Assembly (NCBI RefSeq): GCF_004138135.1
Contig: NZ_RYFD01000008.1
Span: 1-64,000, forward strand
From: Candidatus Oscillochloris fontis
GTDB taxonomy: Bacteria; Chloroflexota; Chloroflexia; Chloroflexales; Chloroflexaceae
Direction of reading: 5' to 3'
Length of the DNA stretch: 64,000 bases
The position numbers and the translations under genes are program-made. Under the pieces are notes generated by a model, which did not search any database, had not been told where the DNA came from, and saw nothing but the letters and a program-made list of their open reading frames with translations. Shown here piece after piece: positions 61,871-64,000 of this stretch. Numbering within the stretch: position 1 is the first letter of the stretch; each line of letters begins with the position of its first letter.

Positions 61871-64000
61871 TTAGAGACTCGCCTCGACGCGCTCCTGGCG
61901 ATAGAATTCCATATTATCGCCGACCTGCACATCGGTGAAACTTTCCACCACCAGACCACACTCATAGCCAGAGATCACCTCGCGCACATCGTCCTTAAAG
62001 CGCTTGAGGCTACTGATCTTGCCATCGTGGAGCACCGCGCCGTTGCGCAGCACGCGCACACTCAGGCCGGTGCGGGTCACCTTCCCATCGGTGATGTAGA
62101 GGCCCGCGACTACCTCACGCGAAGGCAAGCGGAAGGTATTGCGCACATCGGCGTAGCCCTCGACCACCTCCTTGAAGGTGGGGGCGAGCATACCGACCAT
62201 GGCCTTTTTAATATCATCGGTGAGTTGATAGATGATATTGTAGAAGCGGATGTCAATTCCCTGCTGTTCCGCTGCGCGGCGTGCAGCCGGATCGGGGCGC
62301 GCATTGAAACCGATGATGATTGCTTGGCTCGCGGTGGCGAGGTTGACATCGCTCTCGGTGATCGCGCCGGTACCTCGGTGGATGATCTTGATCTGCACCT
62401 CGGTTTGCGAGTTGTTCAGTTGCCCAAATTGGTGTTCAATCGCACCAATCGAGCCTTGCACATCGGCCTTGATGATCACATTCAGATCTTTGATCTGGCC
62501 CTGTTGCACCTTATTGAAGAGATCCTCAAGCGTGGTGCCACGGGTGGTTGCAATCGCCTCCATGCGGGTCTGGCGCTGACGTTGGAGCGCAATCTCACGC
62601 GCCACCGTTAGGTCGTCTACCACCTGAAGAATATCACCCGCCTGGGGCACACCATCAAGGCCCAGGATCTCGACTGGGGTCGAGGGATCGGCAAAGCGCA
62701 GGCGCTTACCGCTATCGTTGAACATGGTCTTGATCTTGCCAGAGACCCCGCCAACCAGCACATTATCCTCAGGGCGCAGTGTGCCATTCTGGATGAGCAC
62801 CGTTGCCACCGTACCACGGTTCTTATCCAACTCGGCCTCGATGATCGTACCAACCGCTGGCGCATCGGGATTGGCCTTGAAATCCTCAAGGTCTGCCACG
62901 AGCAGGATCATCTCCAACAGCCCCTCGATATTGATCTTGGCGCGCGCCGAGACCTCTACAGAGGGCACGTTGCCACCATAGTCCTCAACGATCACATTAT
63001 GCGTGGCCAACTGCTGCTTGATGCGGTCGGGGTTAGCGGTGGGCAGATCGATCTTATTCACCGCCACGATCATCGGCACCCCGGCAGCCTTGACGTGCGA
63101 GATCGCCTCAATGGTCTGGGGCATCACCCCATCATCGGCGGCGACCACGAGGATGACAATGTCGGTCGCTTGCGCACCACGGGCACGCATTGCGGTAAAC
63201 GCCTCGTGACCGGGGGTATCGAGGAAGGTGATCTTGCGATGATTGACCTCGATCTGGTAGGCACCGATATGCTGGGTGATGCCACCAGCTTCACCTTCCG
63301 CGACGCGCGCCGAGCGGATCGCATCGAGCAGCTTGGTCTTCCCGTGGTCCACGTGGCCCATGATCGTAACCACGGGCGGACGGGGGCGCATGTCATCTGC
63401 GTTCTGGGCCGCGAGGACTTCCTTGACATTATCAACAATCCCGGCAAGTTGCTCCGGTACCGTCTCATGGGTCTCGATATTGAAATCAGCCGCGATGAGG
63501 GCGGCGGTCTCATAATCTATTTGCTGGTTAATATTGGCCAGCACGCCACCCTTGAGCAGTGCCTTGAGGATCTCAGCGGCACCGATACCGGTTGCCTCCG
63601 AGAACTCGCGGATGGTCATCACACTCTGTAATTCCACCGGGCCACGCGGGCGCACGGGGATGCGTGGTGCGGGGGCGCTAGGGCGACCGCCACGGCCACG
63701 TAAGACGGAGGGATTGCCATCGCGCTCTTCGGGGCCACCGGGTCGCCGTCCGCCACCGGAGCGTCCGCCGCTGCCGCTGCCGGGGCGTCCGCCGCTGCTG
63801 CCGCTGCCGGGGCGTCCGCCGCTGCTGCCGCCACCGGGGCGTCCGCCGCCACCACCGCCACCACCACCGCCGCCGGAACGTGCGCCACCGCCACCGCCAC
63901 CGGAGCGTGCGCCACCACCGCCGCCGCCGCCGCCGGAGCGTGCGCCACCACCGCCGCCGCCGGTCGGGCGACCCCCGCCGCCACCGCCACCGCCGGTTGG
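61871..64000 (-). CDS. infB: translation initiation factor IF-2 (5' partial)
   Basis: 710 visible codons, open to the right window edge, so the start is outside. The first about 80 visible residues are almost pure Gly with RP, RS and AR spacers, a low-complexity disordered arm. Then come the IF2 N-domain ([20 protein letters not shown]) and GTPase motifs [16 protein letters not shown] and NKID, followed by domains II-IV. It places initiator tRNA on the ribosome. The Gly-rich arm is unusual in its purity. Confidence 0.97.
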   Translation of the reverse strand, partial: PTGGGGGGGGRPTGGGGGGARSGGGGGGGGARSGGGGGGARSGGGGGGGGGGGRPGGGSSGGRPGSGSSGGRPGSGSGGRSGGGRRPGGPEERDGNPSVLRGRGGRPSAPAPRIPVRPRGPVELQSVMTIREFSEATGIGAAEILKALLKGGVLANINQQIDYETAALIAADFNIETHETVPEQLAGIVDNVKEVLAAQNADDMRPRPPVVTIMGHVDHGKTKLLDAIRSARVAEGEAGGITQHIGAYQIEVNHRKITFLDTPGHEAFTAMRARGAQATDIVILVVAADDGVMPQTIEAISHVKAAGVPMIVAVNKIDLPTANPDRIKQQLATHNVIVEDYGGNVPSVEVSARAKINIEGLLEMILLVADLEDFKANPDAPAVGTIIEAELDKNRGTVATVLIQNGTLRPEDNVLVGGVSGKIKTMFNDSGKRLRFADPSTPVEILGLDGVPQAGDILQVVDDLTVAREIALQRQRQTRMEAIATTRGTTLEDLFNKVQQGQIKDLNVIIKADVQGSIGAIEHQFGQLNNSQTEVQIKIIHRGTGAITESDVNLATASQAIIIGFNARPDPAARRAAEQQGIDIRFYNIIYQLTDDIKKAMVGMLAPTFKEVVEGYADVRNTFRLPSREVVAGLYITDGKVTRTGLSVRVLRNGAVLHDGKISSLKRFKDDVREVISGYECGLVVESFTDVQVGDNMEFYRQERVEASL

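Overview
The window looks like a chromosomal segment of a moderately GC-rich bacterium of the phylum Chloroflexota, probably a filamentous Chloroflexales relative. That placement is an inference from the style of the proteins (acidic-tailed IF3, SpoIIIAA-like R3H ATPase, AAxNxIP secreted proteins, menaquinone biosynthesis). No rRNA, tRNA or CRISPR array was seen. Two genes run off the window: a PAS histidine kinase at the left edge and infB at the right edge.

Layout. 0-5.3 kb: a two-gene signalling pair, an orphan ABC ATPase and a GAF/HD-GYP protein. 5.6-6.9 kb: a compact three-gene XRE/ImmA-type operon. 7-8.2 kb: a trans-sulfuration PLP enzyme. 8.2-16.6 kb: a complete Kdp potassium system (microprotein-kdpF-A-B-C-kdpE, with kdpD divergent). 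16.6-21.1 kb: cytochrome c, TspO-like protein, M20 dipeptidase, sugar kinase. 21.2-24 kb: an accessory patch with a toxin-antitoxin pair, a PadR/ferredoxin/Ddn-like operon and broken gene fragments. 24-29 kb: membrane glycosyltransferase, pheS, rRNA methyltransferase, rplT, rpmI, infC. 29.5-31.8 kb: FAD oxidoreductase plus flippase-like protein. 32-41.8 kb (plus strand): pdxST, an R3H ATPase, tmk-darA, methyltransferases, a catalytically degenerate asparaginase, menG and a pseudo-receiver. 42-49.3 kb: hydrolase, galK, membrane protein, SDR, dihaem cytochrome, LLM oxidoreductase. 49.6-52.2 kb: an unusual signal peptidase fusion flanked by two likely substrates. 52.5-58.6 kb: an S-adenosylmethionine cycle cluster (metK, ahcY, PfkB kinase, MetE-like, mtnA) whose mtnA end carries a textbook SAM-I riboswitch. 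58.8-64 kb: truB, nrnA, methyltransferase, rbfA, infB.

The most striking content lies between the genes. (1) A family of about 136-bp non-autonomous elements has GTAA-ended terminal inverted repeats and 8-bp target duplications. One copy is inserted in another, and one is read through in frame inside a membrane protein. (2) A triple-hairpin repeat has a central stem whose outer sequence differs in every copy yet stays almost perfectly self-complementary. (3) Several palindromic repeats have GTAG or GTAA ends that supply the stop codons of neighbouring genes. The best candidate for an undescribed protein system is the S26B-type signal peptidase fusion with its two AAxNxIP secreted partners.
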